A stretch of DNA of 64,000 bases from Candidatus Defluviilinea gracilis (GTDB lineage Bacteria > Chloroflexota > Anaerolineae > Anaerolineales > Villigracilaceae). The notes below the pieces were generated by a model. It saw only the letters and a program-made list of their open reading frames with translations. It was not told the origin of the DNA and searched no databases. Shown here one piece after another: positions 8,281 through 16,842 of this stretch. The position numbers and the translations under genes were made by a program. The stretch spans positions 1,798,001 through 1,862,000 of the forward strand of contig JADJWS010000001.1 in assembly GCA_016716235.1 (NCBI GenBank). Direction: 5' to 3'. Numbering within the stretch: the stretch's first letter is position 1; each line of letters begins with the position of its first letter.

Positions 8281-9315
8281 TCAGAATTGCTCTCTCAAAA
8301 ATTCACACAATACTTCAAGTTCGCTTCGTGAAAATGCAACTGTGCAATGACTGTAAGAACATATAGTTCGCAGGGCAGTTTCTCGTTGAAAATTGCCTGC
8401 TCCATCTAAAACATAAGCAATTTTATGCCCTGCCTTCTTTGCTTGCTCATAGCGGGCTTGTGCTTGCCCTGCCTTGCGCTCAATTACACTATTTGTCGTT
8501 ACTTGGAAACCTACTTCTATAGCGACATATTTTCTACCATCAGTAACAACAATATCGAACGATGTCATCCTTCCTGTTGCGCTATCAGTGTGAGTAACAT
8601 TTGGCAATCTGCCTCCAGGCTGGACCTCGATATTTTCTAAACCTAAATGTTCAGAAATAAATTCAGCTACAAATCTTTGGGCAATTTGTCCAAGATTGTT
8701 GGAAGTTGCGCCTCCAGTAATACGACTTACCCAAATATATCGTTGTCTTATAAATGTAGCTAATTCTTTTCTCCTACCCAAGTACTCGCCAACTTCACAT
8801 TTTGCTAAAGCGGAAGCCACTTCTTGATTTTCGTCGCTGTATGCGCTTCCAAATAGTAATAAAGCAATAGCGTCTTTCTGTAAGTCATCAAGGGGATGGT
8901 TATTGAATAATTCCTTGCCGTCAATTCTTAGTGTCTTGTTGTTGAAGTTTCGGTTCGGTACCGCAACAAACGTATAAGTTCTTTGTTCTCCAAGCCATAA
9001 ATAATGTAATTCGCTCGATGGGAAAAGAGTTTCAAATTCAGCACTGACCCTTTGAAGCATTTCGCCACCAAAATCTGCAAGTATGACAAGATGCTTCAAG
9101 AATATATTTGCAGGCAAGGTTGCTGATTCAATAACTGTAAATAATTTTTCGAGACTTGGAGTTTTAATGCTAATGATGTTGATGAACTCGTCTTGAGTTT
9201 CTAACAAAAGTGGAATAATGCTTAACCTTGATTCGATTTCTGAAAGTTCAGGAGGCCAGAATTTTGACGCGACTGCCTCAAGTTGTTCAAATGTTTTTGC
9301 ATAGTTTGTGGGCAT
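8281..9315 (-). CDS. Probable type II restriction endonuclease
   Basis: 344 residues, directly upstream of and coupled to the methyltransferase gene. The C-terminal third has a PD-(D/E)XK-like core: SFDIVVTDGRKYVAIEVGFQ places an Asp and a Glu at nuclease-like spacing, but EVGFQ replaces the usual ExK, so the active site is atypical. It is preceded by a helical segment IAQRFVAEFISEHLG and followed by ERKAGQAQARYEQAKKAG. The N-terminal 200 residues match nothing I can name. Function is inferred mainly from pairing with the methyltransferase. I chose the ATG at 9315 over an upstream TTG at 9330; neither has a clear ribosome binding site. Confidence 0.65.
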   Translation of the reverse strand: MPTNYAKTFEQLEAVASKFWPPELSEIESRLSIIPLLLETQDEFINIISIKTPSLEKLFTVIESATLPANIFLKHLVILADFGGEMLQRVSAEFETLFPSSELHYLWLGEQRTYTFVAVPNRNFNNKTLRIDGKELFNNHPLDDLQKDAIALLLFGSAYSDENQEVASALAKCEVGEYLGRRKELATFIRQRYIWVSRITGGATSNNLGQIAQRFVAEFISEHLGLENIEVQPGGRLPNVTHTDSATGRMTSFDIVVTDGRKYVAIEVGFQVTTNSVIERKAGQAQARYEQAKKAGHKIAYVLDGAGNFQRETALRTICSYSHCTVAFSRSELEVLCEFLREQF

Positions 9316-9478
9316 AGAAGATATTCTCAAGTGGGAATAGTTTTCTACTCAAGTTTAGCACAAGTATTCGGTTTACGAAAAAAGAAATTGAGATGAGAGA
9401 AGCAATGACAAAACTCAATGTAAGAAACTGCTTTTTGAAACCGAACCTGCCTCCTCATGGGTCCAGTTTGTTTTCCAT

Positions 9479-10648
9479 CTACTTCCAAATATTCCCATAC
9501 CCAAACTCCCCTTCGATCAACTTCCCCTCCGCGAAGCGACTGAATCGGAAGGGCGTGATATCCACCGTCTTCGGCGCGCCATCGAGGATCAACTCAACCA
9601 AACTCGCGCCCGCCGCAGGTGACGTTTTGAATCCCGTGCCGCTCAACCCGCAGGCGAGATAAAAACCGTCAAGGTCCGTGCCGCTGTAGATCGCGCGCTG
9701 ATCGGGCGTGATGCCGTCGCGCCCAACGTGGATCGAATGTAAGCCGCTCTGCTCGATCTTGGGAATGCGCTGAACCATGATGTCTATCAATTTTTCGACG
9801 AAGGTGGGCGTCGGCGTTTGGTCTTCCTCGTCGGGCGGATCGTTGCGCATGGATTCATCCACACCCGCGGCGAGGATGAGCGCGCTGCCCTCGGGGCGGA
9901 AGTAACACTCGAGTGCGAGATCAATTGCCGCAGGGATTCGTCCCAGCGACGGCGGACGATGCAGGAACGCGACATCGTGCGTCCACGTTTCGATCGGGAC
10001 TTGGAGATCTGCCAGCCCCGCGACATGCTTTGCCCATGCCCCAGCCGCGTTGACGATGATCGGCGCGTCGAAGTCGCCTTGATTCGTGCTAACGCCGATC
10101 ACTTTACCTCCCATTGTACGGATGGCAGTCACTTCGCAATTTTGAATCAGCGTCGCGCCGAGTCGCTTGGCGGCTTCGATGAACGAATTTGTGGTGAGCG
10201 TCGCGTCCGCGTAGCCCGAGTCGGGTTCGTAGGCGGCGTAATCAAAATGATCGGTGGCGAGATCGGGGAAGAGTTCCTTCACTTCTTTCGCGGTGATGAC
10301 CGATGTGTTGATCCCGATTTTCTGCTGGTTGGCGACGTTGCCGCGCAGTTGAGCCTCCTCCTCGCGCGAATTGATCTGGATGAAGCCTGTTTGCTGAAAG
10401 CCGCATTCGCCGCCGACGCGTTCTTTCCAATTGTTGAAATAGATTTGATAACTTTGGAATGTCAATTTAGATTCAGCGGCGAGGTCGTAGTGCATACGGA
10501 CGAGTCCGCTGGAGTGACCTGTCGCGCCCGAAGCGGTCACTTTGCGTTCGAGGATGGCGGGCTTGAGTCCGCGCTCGGCGAGGTGAAAGGCGATGCTGGC
10601 GCCCATCACGCCCGCGCCGATGACGATGGCGTTGGTTGTTTGAGTCAT
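9479..10648 (-). CDS. FAD-dependent oxidoreductase, DAO family
   Basis: 389 residues, cytoplasmic. The N-terminus has the Rossmann FAD motif AIVIGAGVMGASIAFHLAERG and a ligand-ERK end, followed by ASGATGHSSGLVRMHY, as in sarcosine oxidase beta and related amine or amino-acid oxidases of the DAO fold. The C-terminal region, YLACGLSGTGFKTSPAAGASLVELI, is the second conserved flavin-contact block. The exact substrate cannot be read from sequence. The ATG at 10648 has AAGGA 7 bases upstream; a GTG at 10669 lacks that. It stands alone and is divergent from the phosphatase gene. Confidence 0.85.
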   Translation of the reverse strand: MTQTTNAIVIGAGVMGASIAFHLAERGLKPAILERKVTASGATGHSSGLVRMHYDLAAESKLTFQSYQIYFNNWKERVGGECGFQQTGFIQINSREEEAQLRGNVANQQKIGINTSVITAKEVKELFPDLATDHFDYAAYEPDSGYADATLTTNSFIEAAKRLGATLIQNCEVTAIRTMGGKVIGVSTNQGDFDAPIIVNAAGAWAKHVAGLADLQVPIETWTHDVAFLHRPPSLGRIPAAIDLALECYFRPEGSALILAAGVDESMRNDPPDEEDQTPTPTFVEKLIDIMVQRIPKIEQSGLHSIHVGRDGITPDQRAIYSGTDLDGFYLACGLSGTGFKTSPAAGASLVELILDGAPKTVDITPFRFSRFAEGKLIEGEFGYGNIWK

Positions 10649-10832
10649 GGAGGATTCCTTTTTTGCCACGGATTACCCGGATTGACACTGATTATTCTTC
10701 TTTATTTCCGTGAAAATCAGTGAAACTTGTACTGAGCGTGTCGAAGTATCCGTGGCTGAGATTTTGATTGTCGAAATTGTAGCAGGATTCCGCCCGCTGG
10801 TAGGAAGAAAAAATTATGATACGATTCCCCGC

Positions 10833-11279
10833 ATGAATATCTCTCAGATCACCGACAACCTGTTTGTCGGCAACATGCCATTCCAACGCGACTATGATCG
10901 ACTGCGCGACCTCGGCGTTCGACTCATCATCAACATGCGCTTCACCCTCGGACCCTCGCTCGATGCTCATAGTCAACCGATCGACACTCTCTGGCTCCGT
11001 TCGATCGACAGCCCCTTCTTTCCAATTCCCATCCACAATTTGATGCGCGGCGCGCAAACCGCCCTCGAAACGATTCAAGCCGGCGGCAAAGTGTATGCTC
11101 ACTGCGCCTACGGTCGTCACCGCGGGCCCGCGATGGGCGCGTGCATCCTCATCGCGCAAGGGTACGCGCCCCAAGAAGCGATGCAACTCATCAAAGACCG
11201 CCGTCCTGTAGCCGACCCCTTTGCCTGGTACATCCGCCCGCGTATTCTAAAATTCGCAAAAGAATGGAATCACCCCTAA
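10833..11279 (+). CDS. Dual-specificity-type protein phosphatase
   Basis: 148 residues. It begins MNISQITDNLFVGNMPF, the usual opening of small dual-specificity phosphatases, and contains the catalytic loop HCAYGRHRGP, which fits HCX5R, with Cys as nucleophile and Arg binding phosphate. The general-acid Asp is probably in the SIDSPFFPIP segment. The substrate is unknown. The frame is open further upstream (from 10710), but that part is encoded by a repeat-like spacer, and a TATGAT box at 10815-10820, 12 bases before this ATG, supports a short or absent leader. Confidence 0.82.
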   Translation: MNISQITDNLFVGNMPFQRDYDRLRDLGVRLIINMRFTLGPSLDAHSQPIDTLWLRSIDSPFFPIPIHNLMRGAQTALETIQAGGKVYAHCAYGRHRGPAMGACILIAQGYAPQEAMQLIKDRRPVADPFAWYIRPRILKFAKEWNHP

Positions 11280-11282
11280 CCC

Positions 11283-11360
11283 CTCAACCAATTCTCTAAT
11301 TCTCCTCAGCCTCCAATCTCCAATCTCTACGTTCTACTTTCCACTCTCTACTCTCTCTTC
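11283..11360. repeat. Heptamer repeat array at the thrB 3' end
   Basis: Units of the type AATTCTC, CAATCTC and ACTCTCT follow one another with a 7-bp period between the phosphatase stop and the thrB stop. The last thrB codons lie inside the array. Related arrays are at 13768-13840, 18472-18547 and 47213-47300. Confidence 0.75.
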
Positions 11361-12265
11361 TCCAACTCCGCCCCTCGACTCGCCACCCCTAGACGAAATA
11401 TCCGCGCCTCGACTCCCGCCGCCTCGTACGCGCGCTTCATCGCCTCGCCTATAGCATCCCCTTGTGGGACGCCTGCCTCACCCGTGGAAAACGCGATCAC
11501 ACTTGGACCCGCTCCCGACAGCGCGACCGCGCTCGCCCCAGCCTCTTTCGCCGCCTCCATCGCGGACGCCGCGCCAGGGATCAACTTCAACCGATACGGC
11601 TGATGCAATTTATCGGTCATCACGTTGCCGAGCAAATCCAAATCTCCATTTCTAAACGCCTCAACGATCAATGCCGTGCGGCTGATATTGTGAATCGCAT
11701 TCCTCATCGAAACTTTCTTCGGCAATGCCGCGCGCGCTTGTTTGGTGGGGAGGTAGAAATTTGGCAATACGATTGTGACATGCACATTCATCCCAACGGA
11801 AATTTGCCGCGCAATAACTTTTCCATCCTCCACCGTGGACACGACCAAGCCTCCCATCATCGCAGGCGCGACGTTATCAGGATGCCCCTCCATTTCACAC
11901 GCGAGATTCAAAATCTCCTCCCGCGAGAACGGATTCTCCAGCAACGCGTTCCCCGCCAACAACCCCGTCAATATCGCCGCGGACGACGACCCCATCCCCG
12001 ACGACAACGGGATTCGATTCACGCACTCCGCATGAAACGGCGGCAGCGACTTCCCCACGCGTTCCGCCACCCTCTGCGCCGCGCGGACGAGGAGATTATT
12101 TTTTCCCGAAGCGAGTCTCCCCGCGCCCTCGCCTGTCACTTGCACCGAAAATTCTTTCTCCGATGTAATCGTCGTCTCATTCCACAAATCCAATGCCAGA
12201 CCGAGGGTATCGAACCCTGGTCCCAAGTTGGCAGATGTAGCGGGAACTTTGATGGTGAATTTCAT
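11348..12265 (-). CDS. thrB: Homoserine kinase
   Basis: Phosphorylates homoserine with ATP, the step before threonine synthase. 305 residues, GHMP kinase family. Motif 1 is IKVPATSANLGPGFDTLGLAL; motif 2, IPLSSGMGSSSAAILTGLLAGN, is the phosphate loop; motif 3 is ALSGAGPSVIAF. The ATG at 12265 begins MKFTIKVP; upstream in-frame codons belong to a GAAGGACACAAAG-type repeat. It lies downstream of thrC on the same strand with a gap of about 125 bp, forming a thrC-thrB unit. Confidence 0.95.
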   Translation of the reverse strand: MKFTIKVPATSANLGPGFDTLGLALDLWNETTITSEKEFSVQVTGEGAGRLASGKNNLLVRAAQRVAERVGKSLPPFHAECVNRIPLSSGMGSSSAAILTGLLAGNALLENPFSREEILNLACEMEGHPDNVAPAMMGGLVVSTVEDGKVIARQISVGMNVHVTIVLPNFYLPTKQARAALPKKVSMRNAIHNISRTALIVEAFRNGDLDLLGNVMTDKLHQPYRLKLIPGAASAMEAAKEAGASAVALSGAGPSVIAFSTGEAGVPQGDAIGEAMKRAYEAAGVEARIFRLGVASRGAELEKRE

Positions 12266-12391
12266 AAACTCTTTTACCACGAAGGACACAAAGTGCACAA
12301 AGGAAGATCAAAAGCAAACCAAAAGCAAATCTACGGAAAGGCTTTTCGACCGTCATTCGTTTAAACTTAGTGACCTTCGTGCCCTTTGTGT

Positions 12392-13537
12392 TTAAAAGGT
12401 TTTTCCCAAAATAACCTCTTCCAACGCCTCCAACCTCGGCGGTACGACCAACGGCTTCTGCATATCCCTCGTGATGATCTCGGAATCTTTCAACCCATGC
12501 CCCGTGCAAACTGCAACCACCCTCAGTCCCTCCACCTTCAACTTTCCACTTTCTATCTCCGCCGCCAACCCCGCCAACCCCGTCGCCGACGCAGGCTCGA
12601 CCCAAATCCCCTCAAGTTTTGCCAGCAACTTTTGCATCTCCAAAATTTGCTCGTCGCTCACCGCGATGATTCGCCCCTGCGACTCTTCCGCCGCTTGCAG
12701 TGCTTGTTCTCCGCGCGCGGGCTTGCCGATGCGGATCGCCGTCGCGACCGTTTCAGGGTTTTCAACAGCATGTCCCAACACCAACGGAGCCGCGCCCGCC
12801 GCTTGAACACCCAACAACTTCGGCAGGGATAGGATTGCGGACTTCAGTCCGCTATTTTGTGGAGACCTCAATTCGCTATCTTGTGACTTCAGCCCGCAAT
12901 ACTGCTTGAACCCCGCCCAATACGATGTGATGTTTCCCGCATTCCCAACAGGCAAACACAACCAATCGGGCGCGGAGCCCAACTCGTCAACAATCTCGAA
13001 CGCCGCAGTCTTTTGTCCCTCGATGCGATACGGATTGATCGAATTCACCAAACAGATTGGATGCTTGTTCGTGATCTCAACCACCATCGTCAACGCGTCG
13101 TCGAACGAGCCATCAATTTGAATCACTTGCGCGCCATAAGCAATTGCGCCCGCGAGTTTCCCCGCCGCCACCTTGCCCTGCGGAATCAACACGATGGATT
13201 TCATCCCAGCCCGCGCCGCGTACGCCGCCGCAGATGCGGCAGTGTTGCCTGTCGACGCGCAGATCACCGTCGTTGCGCCGCGCCCCAGCGCTTCGCTCAC
13301 CGCCGCCGTCATGCCGCGATCTTTGAACGAGCCCGTCGGGTTGAGTCCCTCGTATTTGATGAACAATTCAAACCGCCGTTCTGAGCTTGTCGAAGGCCCG
13401 CCGCCGAGGTGCCGCGACAAATTGTCAGCCTTGATTAAAGGCGTCCGCCCCTCGAGCAGGCTGACGGCGCTTGCGGAAGCGTGAGGCGGGAGGTCAAGCA
13501 GATGTCCGTACTTGTGGATGAGTCCTTGGTAAGTCAT
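12392..13537 (-). CDS. thrC: Threonine synthase with repeat-encoded insertions
   Basis: PLP enzyme converting O-phosphohomoserine to threonine; 381 residues. Family marks: EGRTPLIKADNL, GLNPTGSFKDRGM with the PLP lysine, ICASTGNTAASAAAYAARAGM, LPVGNAGNITSYWAG and CTGHGLKD. Three stretches deviate from the family and match dispersed repeats at DNA level: GGGPSTSSERR near residue 46 (about 13373-13400), LKSQDSELRSPQNSGLKS in mid-protein (12836-12904) and SGKLKVEG near the C-terminus (12531-12557, heptamers). All keep the frame. The active-site blocks are intact, so the enzyme is probably functional. Confidence 0.93.
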   Translation of the reverse strand: MTYQGLIHKYGHLLDLPPHASASAVSLLEGRTPLIKADNLSRHLGGGPSTSSERRFELFIKYEGLNPTGSFKDRGMTAAVSEALGRGATTVICASTGNTAASAAAYAARAGMKSIVLIPQGKVAAGKLAGAIAYGAQVIQIDGSFDDALTMVVEITNKHPICLVNSINPYRIEGQKTAAFEIVDELGSAPDWLCLPVGNAGNITSYWAGFKQYCGLKSQDSELRSPQNSGLKSAILSLPKLLGVQAAGAAPLVLGHAVENPETVATAIRIGKPARGEQALQAAEESQGRIIAVSDEQILEMQKLLAKLEGIWVEPASATGLAGLAAEIESGKLKVEGLRVVAVCTGHGLKDSEIITRDMQKPLVVPPRLEALEEVILGKTF

Positions 13538-13561
13538 GCCGAAAGTTTAACATAACTTTTG

Positions 13562-13567
13562 TATACT
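13562..13567 (+). promoter_or_regulatory. -10 box of a leaderless gene
   Basis: TATACT ends 8 bases before the ATG at 13576, so transcription should start at or just before the start codon. No good -35 box is visible. The thrC gene diverges from the same 38-bp gap. Confidence 0.6.
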
Positions 13568-13575
13568 CTGACACA

Positions 13576-14547
13576 ATGAAATGGATACTGCGGATTTCGT
13601 ACTGCGTATTGTTGACGGCATGTGCGACCGCCACGCCTCTTTCTACTCCTCAAATTGATTCACCCACCTCAACCTTTCTCGCCCCTCCAGCGGCTCAAAT
13701 TGCAACGCGCCCATCTCCAACCACAACACCACAATTACAAATTACTACTCCCCAATTACCAACTGAAAGTCTCCAATCTCCAGTCTCCAATTCTTTCACC
13801 TCCACACCTCAATTCTCTAATTCTCCAATTCTCGATTGGCAAGACATGCCCATCATCCCAACAAACATTGACCCAAGTTTGCGAAAGGTTTATGAACGCG
13901 GTCTGTCCCTCGGCAACGACCCTCACGCGTTTTCATTGTTCGGTGATTGCCAGGCGCGACCTGCTGAATTTTTCGGCGTCTTTGAAACGGACGAATCGTT
14001 GTACCAAAGTTTATCCCCCGACTTGCAAGAGACCGTAGACAATTTTCGCGGCTCGTTCAATCGTGAAAGCCCGACCGCGCAAGACGGCACAACCCCAGGC
14101 GCGTTGTTATGGATTCAATGGCATCAGGGAAAATTCGATTGCACGTTTGCCGAAACGCCCGTCGAATGCGAACTGCGGATTCACCGCCCGTCGTTCGTCA
14201 TCATTCAGATCGGTACACATTTCGAATCGCGCAACACGGACTATTTGCGAAGAATTATCGAGCAGTTGCTTGACGAAGGTGTTATCCCCATTCTCGCCAC
14301 AAAAGCCGACAACCGCGAAAAAGACGAACGCGTCAACCGCGACATGGCTCTGCTCGCCTCTGAATATGATCTGCCGTTATGGAATTTTTGGGCGGCAGTT
14401 TCAGACCTCCCCAATCGCGGACTCTACACGCGCGATGACCGCCCCCTGCAAGGCGACATCTACCTCACCGATGAAGCAAGAGGAATCCATCGCATGACCG
14501 CCCTCGAAACCTTGAATGTGGTTTGGAGAAGCGTGGCAGGAAAGTGA
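13576..14547 (+). CDS. SGNH-hydrolase-like lipoprotein
   Basis: 323 residues. The N-terminus MKWILRISYCVLLTAC is a short signal with a lipobox ending at Cys16, followed by a Pro/Thr/Ser-rich linker of about 70 residues. The globular part resembles SGNH/GDSL hydrolases: FSLFGDCQA (block I, Cys where Ser is usual), IIQIGTH (block III-like) and RGIHRMTALETLNVVW (block V His). With Ser replaced, esterase activity is uncertain. Both the signal-peptide codons (TACTGCG-type units) and the linker codons (heptamers at 13768-13840) resemble intergenic repeats, so the secretion leader may have grown from them. Confidence 0.7.
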   Translation: MKWILRISYCVLLTACATATPLSTPQIDSPTSTFLAPPAAQIATRPSPTTTPQLQITTPQLPTESLQSPVSNSFTSTPQFSNSPILDWQDMPIIPTNIDPSLRKVYERGLSLGNDPHAFSLFGDCQARPAEFFGVFETDESLYQSLSPDLQETVDNFRGSFNRESPTAQDGTTPGALLWIQWHQGKFDCTFAETPVECELRIHRPSFVIIQIGTHFESRNTDYLRRIIEQLLDEGVIPILATKADNREKDERVNRDMALLASEYDLPLWNFWAAVSDLPNRGLYTRDDRPLQGDIYLTDEARGIHRMTALETLNVVWRSVAGK

Positions 14548-14622
14548 ATCGTTAGCCCCAGCCTGATTTTGGTGATCCGTGTCCGCTCGCCGACACAAGC
14601 AGTAACAAACGAGGAACTTGAA

Positions 14623-15432
14623 ATGAACAACCTATCGAACACCCCTTTTGCCACCGTCGCCGAAGCCTACAACCGCAACGCCGACAAATACGACGAATTC
14701 ATCGAAAACAACCCCAACCTCCAACGGATGCGGCGCAAGGTTTACGCCCACGTCGCCTCGCTACTGCCGAAAAACTCGCATATCCTCGACCTTGCCTGCG
14801 GCACAGGCACCGATGCGTTCTGGTTCGCTCAGCATGGCTACACCGTCCACGGCGTGGATATTTCAGACGGCATGTTACAACGCGCCGCTGAAAAAGCAAA
14901 ACAACTTGGCTTGCAAAACAAAGCCGTCTTCGAACATCTCTCCTACACCGCGCTCGGCAAACTCGGCAAAACCCAATTCGATTGCGCGTTCTCCAACTTC
15001 GGCGGCTTGAACTGTGTCGCCGACTTAAAACTTGTCGCCGATGAAGTCCGCCCGGCGCTCAAACCCAACGCCAAAATTATTTGGGCGCTCATGCCGCCCT
15101 TCTGCCTGTGGGAATCAGCCATGCTCCTGCGCGGACGATTCAAACTCGCCACGCGCCGCTTTCGCGGGAAGTCCACCGTGCACAAAGAAGGACTCCATTA
15201 CCCTGTTTACTATTACACGCCCAAACAAGTTGCCCAAGCCTGGGGGGCTGGCTTCCAAATCGAATCGATCCGCGCGTTGTCGGTCGCCACGCCGCCCGCC
15301 ACCAACAAAGACTTCGCCATCAAACGCCCGCGTATGTTCGACCTCCTCGGCAAACTAGACGACCTGGTCGAATCGAAATTCCCATTCAAATACTGGGGCG
15401 ACTTCACCATCGTAACTCTTCGGCAAAGATAA
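14623..15432 (+). CDS. Class I SAM-dependent methyltransferase
   Basis: 269 residues, cytoplasmic. The SAM-binding motif ILDLACGTGTDAFWFAQHG, the acidic turn VHGVDISDGML and the post-II region FDCAFSNFGGLNCV are typical of small-molecule methyltransferases of the UbiE/Methyltransf_11 type. The substrate is unknown. The ATG at 14623 has GAGGA 7 bases upstream; the open frame above it is spacer sequence. It is followed by a flippase gene, so a role in surface glycan or lipid modification is possible but unproven. Confidence 0.85.
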   Translation: MNNLSNTPFATVAEAYNRNADKYDEFIENNPNLQRMRRKVYAHVASLLPKNSHILDLACGTGTDAFWFAQHGYTVHGVDISDGMLQRAAEKAKQLGLQNKAVFEHLSYTALGKLGKTQFDCAFSNFGGLNCVADLKLVADEVRPALKPNAKIIWALMPPFCLWESAMLLRGRFKLATRRFRGKSTVHKEGLHYPVYYYTPKQVAQAWGAGFQIESIRALSVATPPATNKDFAIKRPRMFDLLGKLDDLVESKFPFKYWGDFTIVTLRQR

Positions 15433-15506
15433 AAGCTTGCGCCACGCAGGGCGTAAAGGATCAGAAGGTTTAATACCTACAAAACTTTCGCTTTTACTGT
15501 TCTAAG

Positions 15507-15558
15507 ACGGTCTGTGACCGTCGCTTCGCGGATACATACGGCGGTCACAGCCCGCCTG
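15507..15558. repeat. Imperfect palindrome between methyltransferase and flippase genes
   Basis: GGTCTGTGACCG is answered by CGGTCACAGCC around a short GC-rich core. A dispersed hairpin repeat type; no gene in the 180-bp spacer. Confidence 0.55.
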
Positions 15559-15612
15559 TGAGCGAAAACCCTAACCTATAAACTTGGCGCGCTTCGTGTC
15601 TTTTGCTTTGAA

Positions 15613-16791
15613 ATGATATCTCGCCTTCAACGCAACGCCCTCTACCTCCTCCTCGCCCGCATCGCGGCGCAAGCGCTTTCCATCCTGTTCATTGCCCTGC
15701 TTGCCCGCCGCCTCGGCGTCGTCCACTTTGGGCAATTCACCTTCATCGCCGCGATCATTTTGCTCGGCAATACCTTCACCAACTTCGGCACCGACACCAC
15801 CCTCATTCGAGAACTCAACCGCGCGCCCACGCCGCAACTTATCGCGCAGGCGTTCGCGCTACAACTCACACTCTCCGCCTTGTGGGTCATCGCCACATTC
15901 ATCCTCAAACCCACATCGCCGCTTCTTCTCTATTCTCTTGCTCTTTTCCCACTCGCCCTTTTTTCCATTGCCACCGCCGCCCTCCGCGCGCGCGAACGCA
16001 TGGATCTGGTCCTTGCCCTCAGCCTCATCCATGGCATTCTTCAACTCCTCGCCGCGTTTTTTTCTTCGGATATCTCCACCCTCATCCTCTCTCTCCTCAT
16101 CGGACATTTCCTCACCGCCGCCTTTTCCTACCTCCTCTGCCACGCCTCGCTTCCCGACTTCAACCTGGTTCCCTTCCCAAACATTTTTCCCCTCCTCAAA
16201 CTGACTCTCCCCTTCGCCGCGTTAACGATGCTCCTCGTCCTCTCGCAACGCCTCGGTGTGCTCACCACCTCCATCCTCCTCGGCGACTCAGCCACTGGCA
16301 TCTTCTCCGCCGCCGCCCGCATCGTAGACGGACTCAAACTTGGGCATTACGCCATCCTTGGCGCGTTGCTCCCCGTTATCTCGCGCCGCGCGCCTGAAGC
16401 GGCGCGCTCCTTTCGGATAGGATTTATCCTCCTCATGTTCGTCAGCCTCCTCATGGCGATCATGCTCAGCCTGTTCCCTAAACACATCATCGTCATCCTC
16501 TATAGCGACGGCTTCCTCCCCGCTGTCAATCTACTCGCCCTATTCGGCTGGAGCTTGATTCCCTACACAGTTTCCTCGTTCCTCTCCTACCACCTCATTG
16601 CTCAGAGACGCGAAACCGTTCTCGTCAAAGCGACAGCTATTTCACTAGCAATATCCATCGCGTTATATCTCTGGCTCATTCCCATGTTGCAAGTTCAAGG
16701 CGTCGTCTACGCCGCGCTGATCGGTGAGATAATTCAAGCGGTCATCTTCATCCTCGCAAGCCATCCTGCGACCTTTGACCTGCGACCATAA
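15613..16791 (+). CDS. Oligosaccharide flippase family membrane protein
   Basis: 392 residues with about 12 hydrophobic segments, starting MISRLQRNALYLLLARIAAQAL and GRLGVVHFGQFTFIAAIILLG-like sequence typical of Wzx/polysaccharide transport proteins of the MOP superfamily. Expected role: moving lipid-linked sugars across the inner membrane. The last residues, PATFDLRP, come from heptamers (CCTGCGA, CCTTTGA, CCTGCGA) that continue into the spacer, so the C-terminus has probably been extended by a repeat array. Confidence 0.8.
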   Translation: MISRLQRNALYLLLARIAAQALSILFIALLARRLGVVHFGQFTFIAAIILLGNTFTNFGTDTTLIRELNRAPTPQLIAQAFALQLTLSALWVIATFILKPTSPLLLYSLALFPLALFSIATAALRARERMDLVLALSLIHGILQLLAAFFSSDISTLILSLLIGHFLTAAFSYLLCHASLPDFNLVPFPNIFPLLKLTLPFAALTMLLVLSQRLGVLTTSILLGDSATGIFSAAARIVDGLKLGHYAILGALLPVISRRAPEAARSFRIGFILLMFVSLLMAIMLSLFPKHIIVILYSDGFLPAVNLLALFGWSLIPYTVSSFLSYHLIAQRRETVLVKATAISLAISIALYLWLIPMLQVQGVVYAALIGEIIQAVIFILASHPATFDLRP

Positions 16792-16830
16792 ACGATTGTC
16801 TATCGTCGATTGTCCATCGTCCCTAGTCAT
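16764..16830. repeat. Heptamer array across a stop codon
   Basis: Units CCTGCGA/CCTTTGA and then CGATTGT/CTATCGT/CCATCGT run with a 7-bp period from inside the flippase 3' end into the spacer before the phosphorylase gene. Confidence 0.75.
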
Positions 16831-16842
16831 TACTGCCAAACC

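Noticed and set aside
9393..9662. 89-codon + strand frame near the oxidoreductase 3' end
   Set aside because: Lies mostly antisense to the conserved FAD protein C-terminus and shows no family match.
9818..10723. 301-codon + strand frame opposite the FAD oxidoreductase
   Set aside because: Antisense shadow of a conserved enzyme; composition and lack of motifs argue against coding.
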